64,000 bases of DNA from Antitrichia curtipendula (lineage: Eukaryota; Streptophyta; Bryopsida; Hypnales; Leucodontaceae): positions 22,484,254-22,548,253 of the forward strand of contig OX579641.1 of NCBI GenBank assembly GCA_951230915.1, written 5' to 3'. The stretch's first letter is position 1. Each line of letters starts with the position of its first letter. Below, piece by piece: positions 11,151 to 21,581 of this stretch. Below the pieces are notes generated by a model, which was not told the origin of the DNA, searched no databases, and saw nothing but the letters and a program-made list of their open reading frames with translations. Both the position numbers and the translations under genes were made by a program.

Positions 11151-11592
11151 AGGTAAACCAGCCCATTGTGGTCAGAATTTCGAGTCTGCCCTCATGCCAT
11201 TTCTGAAAATTTTCAAATTTTTTCTCACTCAAAGATAAGTGTGAGAAATAGTGAGAGCTATTGAAATTTTATTTTTTAGACAAAGTGTGAATTAGTTATG
11301 TATTTTTGAAGTGATCTTCCCAACACGGTCTATATGCTGCCCCATAAGCAACAAAAAGTGTGTTCAATATGCTCATCTTAATCACCTAAAGTGGTCACAA
11401 TAATTTCTAATGTGGAATGCCATGAAAAATCACTTCCTACAATTATTTACACTGAAAAAACTGGATGTTCTTAATGAGGTCACTAATCACTCCATAGGTG
11501 TCAGGTTAGATATTGATTGTGGTTTGAAAAACCATCATGGGGGCATAAGATGTCCACTATGGGTCATCTGACTGTAATGGTCTGGTTTACCT
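11151..11592. mobile_element. TA-flanked MITE, AGGTAAACC type
   Basis: 442 bp. Left end AGGTAAACCAGCCCATTGTG; the right end is the reverse complement of AGGTAAACCAGACCATTACA. TA on both sides (11149-11150, 11593-11594). Removing it with one TA keeps the surrounding reading frame open. Non-coding. Confidence 0.88.
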
Positions 11593-12180
11593 TACCGCAT
11601 TGCAAGGGGCTTTGGCCGTAGCTTACGTGAGGTAAGAGCATCTGCAATGCGTACTCGGCATACAAGCCCTGTAACAACAAATGGCAAGCCTTTCCATGAG
11701 GTCGTGGAAGTGCCGATTTATTCTTTGGAAAATTTGATCCAATGCAAAGCTGGCAATCCCAACGTCAAGTGGACTTTTCCACATTATAAAAAGAAAGAAA
11801 GAAAAAAATCTTTATTAAAAAAAAACTTTTCATTGAAACAAGGGAATATTGAATTGATTGGCACGTATAACAATGTGGAAAAGGGTTGACCATAATGATT
11901 ATTTCTACCGTAGGCCAACTTGGGGGCCCTTCACATCTTGCAAATTTGTCGATCCCGAGGGGTCACATACCGAGACCGTGGAAGTGGAGTTTCCAATAAC
12001 GGTTGCATTGGAGCACATTTTTAATTATAAATTAGCCCAAGCCCGGCACATTGCTGATACTATCCGAGTTCCCAGGTGCATTGCAGATGCTCTAACTACA
12101 TGAATGCTAGAGGAATATCAACGATTGTAAAAATATTCTTGAATTGGATGCAAATGGAAGGGATTTTGATTATGGTGGTC

Positions 12181-12982
12181 GATTGAGAATGTTATGAAAA
12201 GCTTGGAACAATGTTGCTCATTTTCTTATTATTTTCCTAGCATCTATTGGCGTTGGACATTTCGAAGGACTGAACGAGGAAATCACCATAATCACTTCTG
12301 AAAGATGAAAATTCTTATGGGAGTACTCAAAAATACTTAACACCATGAATTGTGCATAGATTAATTAGACTAGCTAGGTTTTTGCAAACCGTCTTATATA
12401 CGTAAAGACCATCACTTGAGATAAGTGAAGACTATCCTTTGAGGTAAACTCTGACTTTTTCTTTATTTTTCTTTTTGTTTAGAACTGTCAATTCAAGTGA
12501 AGTATCTTTATTTTTATTTTTATTCTTGACTAGAACTGTCAATTCAAGTGAAGTGCCTTTTTTTTAATTTTTAGTTTTGTCTATAATTGTCAATTCAACT
12601 AAGTACTAGTCATACTACTAGTCCTAAAGATAAACTAGGATTTTCCCTTATAATATTGTCTCCTAGAAGAAAACCATCTTTGAAGTTGGAGTTGAAGTTC
12701 TCTCATAAGATTTTATTGTCTTGCAAAAGTGATATACTAAGTTTTCCTTCATCGTGTGCTACTTTAAAATTTTGAGCTATTGTTTAATATTACTTCTAGG
12801 CTACATTATAGATTCAACACTCATAACCTAGAGCAAAGGTAAGTGTTTAATTGGCTTTTGACAATTTTTGCTTCCTTTGCTTGAATGCTCACAATGTATT
12901 ATTAAGTAAATTAGAATCCATGATTCCTTTCAATTAATGTTCAAGTCAAGTCAACTAATATGAGGATCTGTGAGGTTCAGGC
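12181..12982. repeat. Duplicated leader of F-box copy C
   Basis: Near-identical to 2485-3300, including the 51-bp array and the AAAG|GTAAGTG donor-like site. The match starts abruptly at GATTGAGAATGTTATG, which marks the left edge of the A-to-C duplication. It lacks the transporter remnant carried by copy B. Confidence 0.8.
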
Positions 12983-14134
12983 ATGTATAGGTTGAGGAAC
13001 CCAATTATGGCCCTGGAACCTAGTCTTTGGGGAACTTTGCCCAAGGAGCTCTTGCACCTTGTGTTTGCCAATCTTTCTATAGCTCGAATTCGTCATCTTC
13101 GAGTTCTTTCTAAGGAATGGAAGAGGAATGTTGATTGCAAAGACTCTGAGTTCCATCAAGTGGTTTCGGATGTGACTGCTCACTTCAACATGTTTGCTTT
13201 CCTACTTGGGAAAGATTTTGGTAGGATTCCCAACTTTAGTAACATCTATTATGTGCAAACAAACAGATGGCATGGTGATGAACATGGCATGGTTAATTCC
13301 TTGGTTGAAGCTGATGGGGGACTAGTATGTTGTATTTCGCAATGGTCGTGGCTTGGTAACAATCCTCGGTTTTGCATTGTGATGAATCCTTTAATGAAAG
13401 AGAAAAAGACGCATCTCCCTCCTTTATTGTGTATGGAGGCTGACAAATCCAACACTTTGGAAATAGAGCTAAGAATGGTGAAGCTTACTATGGACAGAAA
13501 AACCAAGGAGTATCAAGTTTTTGTTGTAGGCTCCATAGTTCCACTTCATGGGCGAGGTCTCTTTGGCCAAGTCTATAACTCCCACATCAAAGAATGGACG
13601 ATCTTGGAAGCAACACATGGTCACATCATTGGGTGGGATTATTTGGGTATCCATCGTAACTTTCTTACTTTCCCTATCCTTTGTGTGTACAATTGTGCAC
13701 ATGGAACATTGGAACATTTCTTGGAAGTTGATATTGGTCCAAGACTCTTGGTGGATCCAAGTGCTTGTGTTCTTCTTGATGACCACTTGTTTGTGCTACA
13801 CGAAGAAGCATCTCTAGGTGTATTGGAGGATGGTACAACGATGGTAGTACCAGAGTATTACATATCCGAGTTTCATCTCTCCGAGAAGTCAACTACTTGG
13901 GTGAAATTGAAAGTCCGTAATTGTGGCCCTTGCAAGTGCGTCTTTCACAAGCCACTTTGTTTTACAAATCCCAAACTTTTGGGGTGCAATGGCTATTTAC
14001 TTGTATGCGGTCACGGTTCCGAGCAAGCTTGGTTATACAATTTCTCAACTTCTAAATGGTGCACCCTTCCAGCCACTATAAGGCCTTTGTGCATTAAAAT
14101 GATGTGCACAATCAGTTGGAGTGCCATAGCTTAG
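12983..14134 (+). CDS. F-box protein, copy C (intact)
   Basis: 383 codons, one exon; paralogue of the gene at 3301 with most residues identical. F-box near residues 14-52 (LWGTLPKELLHLVFANLS, LRVLSKEWKR). The middle region keeps WLGNNPRFCIVMNPL and the C-terminal kelch-like WLYNFSTSKWCTLP. Differences cluster in residues 280-325, where this copy lacks a SLVDV-like insert but gains four residues around KCVFHK; the total length is unchanged. The alternative start at 13007 (MALEPSLWG) is conserved. Presumed SCF substrate adaptor, target unknown. Retention of an open frame over 1.15 kb, against the wreck at 5467, suggests selection or a recent duplication. Confidence 0.88.
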   Translation: MYRLRNPIMALEPSLWGTLPKELLHLVFANLSIARIRHLRVLSKEWKRNVDCKDSEFHQVVSDVTAHFNMFAFLLGKDFGRIPNFSNIYYVQTNRWHGDEHGMVNSLVEADGGLVCCISQWSWLGNNPRFCIVMNPLMKEKKTHLPPLLCMEADKSNTLEIELRMVKLTMDRKTKEYQVFVVGSIVPLHGRGLFGQVYNSHIKEWTILEATHGHIIGWDYLGIHRNFLTFPILCVYNCAHGTLEHFLEVDIGPRLLVDPSACVLLDDHLFVLHEEASLGVLEDGTTMVVPEYYISEFHLSEKSTTWVKLKVRNCGPCKCVFHKPLCFTNPKLLGCNGYLLVCGHGSEQAWLYNFSTSKWCTLPATIRPLCIKMMCTISWSAIA

Positions 14135-15000
14135 AGCAAATGAGCAATATTTAACATTTGGTCCTTTGTTTCTTAGTACTCATGATGTTCTGTAGATGAG
14201 TGCAAAGAACTTTGCAATGTAAAATTGCCCTTGTGCTCAAAGATCAATTTGAAGTTTTTCCATAGACATTTTGGGCTGTAAGTAAAGCAAAAGAATTGTT
14301 GATTCTTGGAACATTCTTAAAGAAGTGTCTCAACTCCTTCTGCAAATGTTTTTGTTGTGCAACGTCTCAAGCTCATCTCATGTTAGCCTTGATCGTTCAC
14401 AAAGTGCTATGATTGCTTTCTACAATGAATGTCAAGGATGTAAGTCCTTTTTTTGTTGCCATCTAATTTACATGATGAATTCTTACAACTCCTATTGAAC
14501 ATTTTTGCAATAGTCAACAATTTCTGAGAATAGTTAGCAGCATGCCTTTGTGATGTATGTCTTCTAATTTTTTTTTTATATCAATCGTGATTATTTAAGT
14601 TCATGTTATAGGATGGATTGCCTAGTTCTTCGATTTTCTATGCATAGTGAAGCCAAACCACTGACTAATCTAAAATGCTACTCCCAACACTTTTTATCAT
14701 TCTCCCTAGTTTATTGCAACTTAATGGAGCATGTTTCCATTGAAAGCCTAGAGGACTAGGAACTGGAGAAAAGTTGGAAGGAGCTTGGATACTCCTTCCT
14801 ATTTCCATTTAAGCAACACAATGCTCTAAAAATCACAGATTTTAGAGTATATTGTGTATTTGACATGAATTTTTTTCTTCTTCTTTTTATAAAAAATTCG
14901 CAGTAATTTCAATTTTTCCAAAAAAAACTTGAAAAAATTGTATGTCTCGTAGTAGACATATGGCGGTTTTCGGTGTCCCTACCTTAAATGAGAGCCATCA
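14135..15000. other. 3' flank of F-box copy C and intergenic DNA
   Basis: 14135-14620 belongs to the duplicated block. 14621-15000 has no gene. A CTACCTTAAAT at 14989-14999 looks like a lone right end of a TA-flanked element, but I found no left partner. A local inverted pair around CTCTAAAAATC/GATTTTAGAG lies at 14831-14850. Confidence 0.5.
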
Positions 15001-16656
15001 ACAGCCCAGCTTCCAAGGTACTTTAGGGCAAACCCTCTGTTGCTACTGCAGGTTCCCGCAACGCCTGAAACCCTAAACCAAACCCAACCATCCTCTCAAT
15101 TTGCTCTTTGAATCTTCGCACCCGGTTGCCCCGAATCTGTGATTCACCAAGTGTGCGGTGAAATATGCAGCCGCGGAATTTCAAGTTACTTTAGCTTGAT
15201 ACACAACATTCCTTGTCGCAGACCGCGTGACCATATCCATGATCGCGGGTATCAACCCCGATGAACTTTCCAATAATACCAGTTCCACCTTTTGCTTCTG
15301 CTGCAACAAGCGCGTCAGTCGCGCGGAACGTGCTTCCATAATTCTCATCCCCTTGCGCGCAATCGATCTCATTTTCTCGCTGGAAAGTGCGAAGGACTAC
15401 GGAAGAACCTCAATCCATGCACTCATCAAGCTTCTGGATATCTTCTCATCACTTTCCAATTGCAACTCTCCAGTGCCAGGAGATTCATTAGCTTGAAGAT
15501 CGAATTCTGTGCTGATGAGTTTGAGAGTTTACGAACAAGAGGAGTGGAATTAAGCGTTTTTGTAGAATTGGGGTGATGAGTTTGGGTGGTTTCCTGGAAA
15601 ATGTCGGTATTTTGTGATGCGTGACGGGGACGCAACAAATTTAGGCTTTGGTTGGTTTCCTAAGAGAGCGAGTTGGACTGTGTGTGTGAATTGAGGTTTT
15701 TAGGGATTTTAGGTCATTTTTTGGAGGAGGTGTGTTTTAGGGCACGCGATGGAGGGCGGCGTGGGTTGCAATGCTGGTGGTTTGAAGTCTTTAGGGTAAT
15801 TCGGGTGCTTCAAAGATTTCGAGGAAGTTCAGGTTTTGGTGGAGCTAGAGAGGAAGCTTCAGATCTTCTGGAAATTTGGAGTTGTGTTCGATGGCCCTTG
15901 CATGAACTTCTACAGTTGTGTGTTTTTTCAAAGAAGAGAACATTGGCGAAGGATGTTTTGAGCTCTTGTGATTTTAGGGTAAGAGATTGGACCTCGTTAA
16001 CTCCTTCGTTGTTTGCGCAGTGGGTTTTGAGTAGGACCCACAGGAACCTGTTTTTATCCAAGAAAAATTTGTTTTTTGAACAACACGTGCAATGTTCTCT
16101 GCTGATTCTGGTGATATAAGATTTTACTCCCTCTGGATTCGATTATTTTCTCAGTACGATCAGTTTTAATAACATGAATTCTTGGTCGTTTAGGGGTTAA
16201 AGATTTGGTGGGAGCTGGCCATGATATTTTACGCTGAAGAAACTGTTAAGTTTTGATTAGTAGGGTGTCGTCACTAAAGGTGGGCTCATCTTTATTGTTG
16301 AGTGAGACCCTTCATTATGTATAAAGCTACGAACTGAACTTTCTATACTAAAACTCTCTCTGTCCATGCTTCTGTATGTCAGCTGATGAGGTTAACCCTA
16401 AAGGACTAAGAAACCCAAACTGCCTAAATTGAACCTCATGTTTTTTAGCAGTCAAATGCGGACTTTCTTTTGTCCAATTTTATTTAATTACTGACCAGCA
16501 TATAATGGTTTTCACTGTTATAGACATTGACCGCATCGGAATTGTATGTTTCCACATTGTGATCAATTGAATTGGCGCTTAAGGGATTCACTGGCATCCT
16601 CTTCTTCTTTTTCAATCTCTGCTGACAGTCACGATTTCGTAATGCAGGTCATCAAA
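15001..16656 (+). other. Probable promoter, 5' UTR and leader intron of the VTT gene
   Basis: Composition turns GC-richer at 15040-15490, as expected for a first exon, with a C/A-rich stretch (CCTAAACCAAACCCAACC) near 15072. A splice acceptor AATGCAG at 16641-16647 leads directly into the start exon. The donor is not certain. Frames on both strands at 15181-15576 (89 and 94 residues plus, 63 minus) lack known domains; I treat them as leader sequence rather than genes. Confidence 0.5.
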
Positions 16657-19193
16657 ATGAACAATTCAAGGGACTCTCCAAGAGCCAGTGACTTGTTTGA
16701 GAATATGGAGCTTCTGCAAGCGGGCTCAGAGGATGCAGAGTACCGTCCTCTTGGACACGCAGAGGACGATCAAGCAGATGACCTGGAGGAGTTCAACATT
16801 CCGGAACCCCCACGACCCAAGCTGTGGAGGAGTCAGTGGTTTTGGTGGGCGAGACTGCTTTGTCTTGCCATTGTATGCCTTGGTATTGCAGCCGTATTTC
16901 TGCACTGGGTAGGCCCCATCTTTCTAGACAAGGTAAGGTATTCTCAATATTTACTTGTAACCAATGTAATGTCAAACCCCCAGTCTTTGCTAAAATCTCT
17001 ACTGTGGCCCTACTTGAAAGTTTCAAGATCCTATTGTGACCATTAAGATCCTCCATTACCATCACTTGTAACTTTGATTTGTGCTGCATTTACTCTCCTC
17101 TGTGATCCAAAATCTGATCTCTGATCTCAAAATGGAACCTCTCGGAGATGGCAACAAATGCGGCCACAGCAGAGCCTTCTTCCCTATTGACAACCCTTAG
17201 AAAGTTCCCTCGAATTTTTTTATCGTCGACTGATTTGACACAACCTGTTTGGGCAGGTGATCGTACCCTTGATGGTGTGGGAGTCCACTGAATTCTCGAG
17301 ACCTGTTCTGGCGGTGGTCATCGTATGTTCACTGGCGTTCTTCCCGATATTTATCTTTCCGTCAGGGCCTTCCATGTGGTTATCAGGCATGATGTTTGGT
17401 TATGGTTATGGATTTCTCATCATCATGGGAGGTACTACCGTTGGTCAGACACTGCCCTACTTCATTGGACGCTGGCTGTTGCATGATCGAATACAGGTCG
17501 GCGTCCATTCCACTATCACAACCTCGTGCTGTGTGCTATGTTATGAACTGCCTAGAAAACTCAGATTGGACTCTTCATCAATCACAGCAGGAATATTGTA
17601 CTATTGACCTGCTCAGAAGCTTCATTAGTGATTTCAATGTCTTGTTTGACTAGTTTGTACTCTAGAGGACCCGGATGAGGAAATCCTGGATACTGTGGGT
17701 TTTTCTTTCTTCAGAGTCAATGTTTTGAAGACCCACTGCAGTTGAAGACTCCTTATTCAGTGCTCTTCGGACGATATCAATTAGACGTTTTGGGAGCTAA
17801 TTCTTTTTTAGCGACACGTCTATTTTCGATATGAACGGCCTTCTGATGGATCTCTCATTTTCTATTGTAGATGTGGCTGACCAAATATCCAAAGAAGGCG
17901 GCTGTATTAAGAGTTGCCGAGCAAGGGGGGCAGCTTCAACAAATTCGGACGATTATGCTCTTGCGGGTGTCTCCATTTCCATACCCGTTGTTCAATTATG
18001 TCGTCACTGCTACGAACATCAAATATGGACCCTACATCGCTGGTTCCATACTTGGTATGGTTCCAGAAGCTTTCATTACAATTTACAGGTAATTCGTTTG
18101 AGCACTGCGTATTGTGGCCCTGGGATATTTAGTTGACTCCAAGTTGGCTGTTTTTTCATACTCGATATATCCAAGAGCATCCACATGTACTATCTATGCA
18201 ACTGTTTTTCCCCCTTATTGAAGGAGATTGCTAATACATGGAGGAAAAGTAAGCTATAACTTGGATATATTAGTCGAGCAACATTTCCCTGGAGACGTCA
18301 GCCAAGCATTACGTTACTACTGAAGGGTAGCTATGTGTTATAGAGGACCCGGAGGACGAAACCACCATACTGTAGCGTTTCTTTTACCAAGCCTCGTGCT
18401 TCAAAGACTCACACAGGGGATACCCAAATCCTGGATTCGGGGTGCTCATAAATCACAAACTCGAGCAGGGTTTGTGATGAGGATGGAATGGGCTCTAGGG
18501 GTCTAATCAGAACTTTTATGAAGAATGGGTTGATGTCATTGACCTTCGGTTTTTATGATTTCACTAGGCTTCTCTATTCTTCGGATAGGTCTTTGTTGTC
18601 CTCCGTACTCCTCAAATCATGGATCCAGTCACTGGGTCCTCTATACAACTCTGTCCCCCTATTGACAATCAGCAAGACCGTCAGTTTCTGATCTGTATCA
18701 ATGCTTGTTGATATATCATCTTAGAAAGATTGATTAATATCAATCTGTGAAGGATTCAGACACAAGTGCAGTAACTTTTTGCATTAGAGGTCTTCAATGT
18801 GATCAAGATGCTTATGAGTTAGTTGGGTGATGACATTCTTGCAGTGGGAGATTATTAAGCACACTGGCTGACATCAAACACACGAAGCGGCCCATAACAC
18901 CTGTGGAGATCATTTACAACGTAATAGGTGCATGTATAGCAGCAACAACAGCTATAACGGCAACCATATATGGGAGAAGGGCTCTCAAGGAGTTGGAGCT
19001 CAAGGAAGCAGCAGAGCGTGAAGCTTCAGAGCAGCTTTCCCAACCCATGGCAAATGTCACGACAGGGTCATCTTCTTTCAAGCACCCGATATCATGGAAT
19101 GGACACACTTCAACAGATGTATCACAACCACTGGCTCGCTCCCTTGAGGACTTCCCTCCTTCGCCCGAGCTTCCGACTCATTTAAAGAGATAA
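16657..19193 (+). CDS. VTT-domain (SNARE-associated Golgi family) membrane protein
   Basis: Four coding exons: 16657-16932, 17257-17496, 17871-18088, 18845-19193 (360 aa). All joins are GT-AG and in frame; the last join completes a split serine codon. Order: acidic N-terminal tail (to about residue 55), transmembrane helix (RLLCLAIVCLGIAAVFLHWV), then the VTT/PF09335 core. The core has FIFPSGPSMWLSGMMFGYGYG, a GxTxGQTLPYFIGRW segment, WLTKYPKKAAVL, and the hallmark RVSPFPYPLFNYVV...YGPYIAGSILGMVPEAF. A last helix and a basic/acidic cytosolic tail follow. Family knowledge: relatives of DedA, TMEM41B/VMP1 and TVP38, with re-entrant loops and roles in lipid scrambling or membrane traffic; plant members are mostly uncharacterised. 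The start is the first ATG after the 16647 acceptor. Confidence 0.92.
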
Positions 19194-20640
19194 GCATGTG
19201 CGGGGAGATTCTTCGCCAGGTATGAGGAACCACCACAAGCTTGCACCTAATGCTTTTGAGCCAGCAAAAATCTAGCAGACATTACTTGTTCAAGTTGTTG
19301 CCAATGGCCGTGGTTCCAATTCAAGGAATGCCAGCAGACACAATGCGTGATAGGTTTTGAGAGCAACAAGGATATGTAGTTCATATTGAGATATATATTA
19401 TGAGAAGTGATAGTGCTGTCACTTCTGGAAAAATGCGAGTTGAAGCAGAAGCCGTCAATCAATTTTTTGAGATGACTGAAGTCTCAAGCCCTCCTTTGTA
19501 GTTTACAGCTGTAGTCTCGAAAAAGCCTCACATAATTTTGTAGAGGCTCACTCGAGTAAGTATTCAGGTATTTCTATACCGCAATTGAAAGTGCTTGTCA
19601 GGAAACTTGGACACCTTGAGTTCTGAGCTCACACACAGGATCTAGTCAAAGCAGCTGTTTCGGGAAGTGGCAATGACAGCAGACTTATTAGGTGAACTGC
19701 TACCATCCTGGTTTTCCTTTCATTCAGTCGAGGAACTGGGGCTTTACATTCTAGAGCATTGTTGACTGCCCACCCTTTTCACTGTAGTTGACAGTAATTA
19801 CACTCGCTCGAAGTAGTTAGTGGAGTACCAATGCTTTCATTTTGCAACTCAAGATTGTCAGAGTATATGTGCCAAAGGGTATATGCTGGGAACTAACTTG
19901 CAACCGCAGCTCCCGTGTACAATCTGCACTCTCTCATGTTTTTGTTTCTGCTGTGATACTAATGACACCTGTTTGATTTCTATTTCCATCAGCATATAGA
20001 TTTATTTATTGTAAGTTGCTCAGTTCTGGATTCCAACTCTCTTTTCGTTCCTACATGCTACCACTAACTTTCGTTTTCTCCACTTCTGTATGTGTTTCTA
20101 GAATCCTTAAATGATCGGGAAGCAAATGGGATGGTAATGACTACCCTAACAGAACTACCTGTAAGCTCGAATCGTTTTTTTCCCGTTATGGAACTGGTTT
20201 TAGGTGAGCAAGATAGGACACTCTATGTATGCAGTACTAGGTATCATTTTTGTCCATTTTGATCCATTTTGATCCATTTTGGTAAAGTGGCGGTGGTTGC
20301 ATTATTAAGCCTGTTATGATCAGTACTGCTAAGGTCTCAAAATTCACAAAATTCTTAGCAGTAGCAGCAGCAGGGGTGAACAGTCAACAATACCGTCCTG
20401 GTCGTCCTGTTGTTGCTGTCATTCTCTGTACTATGAATTCGATGGCGCCCCTGGCTGGTCCTACCTTACTGTGTGTTTGTGAGAACTGAAACGTTAAACC
20501 TCGAACAGGAGCACCGGCGCAACAGTCGAGGTGGGAGCAGAAATCACTATGCTGGACTGACAAGGGAGATTGAATTGGGAAGTTGTGCCCTGGGCTACCA
20601 AAGGGATATGGATATAGGATACAGTGGTACTCTAGCATTG
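19194..20640. other. 3' UTR and intergenic region after the VTT gene
   Basis: Mixed composition, no domain-bearing frame. A short 11-bp repeat (TTTTGATCCA-like, three times) sits at 20248-20281. The 84-residue minus-strand frame at 20384-20638 has no recognisable features. Confidence 0.5.
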
Positions 20641-20827
20641 AATTATTGATATCAAATTATTCTACCGAGGAGGGGGAGGAGGAGGGGTGGTCTTCAACGT
20701 TGCAGAGGACCAAAAAAAGTGTGCAGGAATGACTTCCGGCAGTTCTGTAGAAACTGGGGATGCACATATTCATCCATCCGGTCAATGGATAATTGCATGG
20801 CTGATGACTTTGGTGATAAAAGATACG

Positions 20828-21220
20828 AGGTTCTAAAAGTGCTCAGGCTCTGAAATCGCCACACCTCCTCAAATGTACGCTATTTTATACATGTTACTTT
20901 TTCATAGCCTTCAGCAATGTACAAACAGTGTACATTTGAGGAGTTGGATGATTTTAGAAGGGTCCTCTGCCATGTCAACTTCAAAATTTCAGAAGTAATT
21001 CCACAAAGGTCCAATGAATATGAAATGACTTGGTAATTCCACAAAGGTCCAAGGAATATGGAATGACTTGGATTAGATGCCAATTTCACTTGTCTTTCGA
21101 GGAAAATTTACTGAAAAAATTGATTTCAAAAAAAAAAAAAAAAAAAAAAATTGATTTCAAAAAGTGCCATCTTCCCAAAATTGAGTTTTAGTTCTTCCGT
21201 AGGCAATTTATGGACTTCCT
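20828..21220. repeat. Dispersed repeat R2, copy 1
   Basis: Shares AGGTTCTAAAAG, TTTTCATAGCCTTCA, AACTTCAAAATTTCAGAA and GATGCCAATTTCACTTGTC with 44752-45080 and 37807-38070. Contains a local tandem duplication (AATTCCACAAAGGTCCAA at 20998 and 21036) and a long A-run near 21130. Non-coding, class unknown. Confidence 0.75.
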
Positions 21221-21505
21221 AGCTTAGGCTTGTTGTGGCTATGGTGAATTGACTCCTCGCTCATCCTTGAGGGAAATTGCCGAAATTTTTTATTTGCCAT
21301 GCATGATAAACTTTGCAAATTTTGAATTCATATTTGCAATTAGGGACTTCAAATAAGTTATAGGAGTGGTGTAGAAGATAAATTAATCAAGCACAAAATA
21401 GGGGCTTTTTTTTTTACATGCACCTTTGGAATGACTTCAAGAAGATGAGCAAGGTGGGTGGGTGTGGAGGGGGGGCCGCCGGGACCTACTCTTAGATAAA
21501 AAGGC

Positions 21506-21581
21506 AAAAAGAGGGGGAGGGGGAGGGAAAAAAAGAAAAAGGAGGGGAAGAAGAAAAAAGAAAAAAAGAGAAAAGAAAGAA
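21506..21581 (+). repeat. 76-nt pure purine tract
   Basis: An unbroken G/A run with GGGGGAGGGGGAGGG followed by A-rich GA repeats. Such tracts can form triplex or G-rich structures; no regulatory role can be assigned here. Confidence 0.85.

Larger units (their letters stand above)
10571..12103 (+). pseudogene. Unrecognised coding segment interrupted by two TIR elements
   Basis: Reading CTT at 10795 as the frame, codons run to 10810, resume at 11123 after the first element, pass through the single TA target site of the second (11149-11150, then 11595), and continue without a stop to 11889. The rebuilt stretch includes YRIARGFGRSLREV and FHEVVEVPIYSLENLIQC. A splice-acceptor-like TTGTGTTGCAG precedes it at 10782-10792. 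A second frame (11858-12103) adds WGPFTSCKFVDPEGS and VALEHIFNYKLAQARHIA, probably joined by a frameshift in the A-rich stretch near 11788-11830. I do not recognise the family. The two parts share a VEVxxPI...LE pattern that may be a repeated domain. Certainly not expressed intact as it stands. Confidence 0.55.

Noticed and set aside
15181..15576. Separate gene from overlapping plus and minus frames of 63-94 codons
   Set aside because: No known domain on either strand; the position just upstream of the VTT start exon fits a leader exon better.
16188..16410. TTTAGGGGTTAA at 16189-16200 and TTAACCCTAAAGGA at 16392-16405 in the VTT leader intron as a TTAA element
   Set aside because: The two ends face outward, not inward, and no partner ends exist nearby. 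They are probably solo end remnants or chance.
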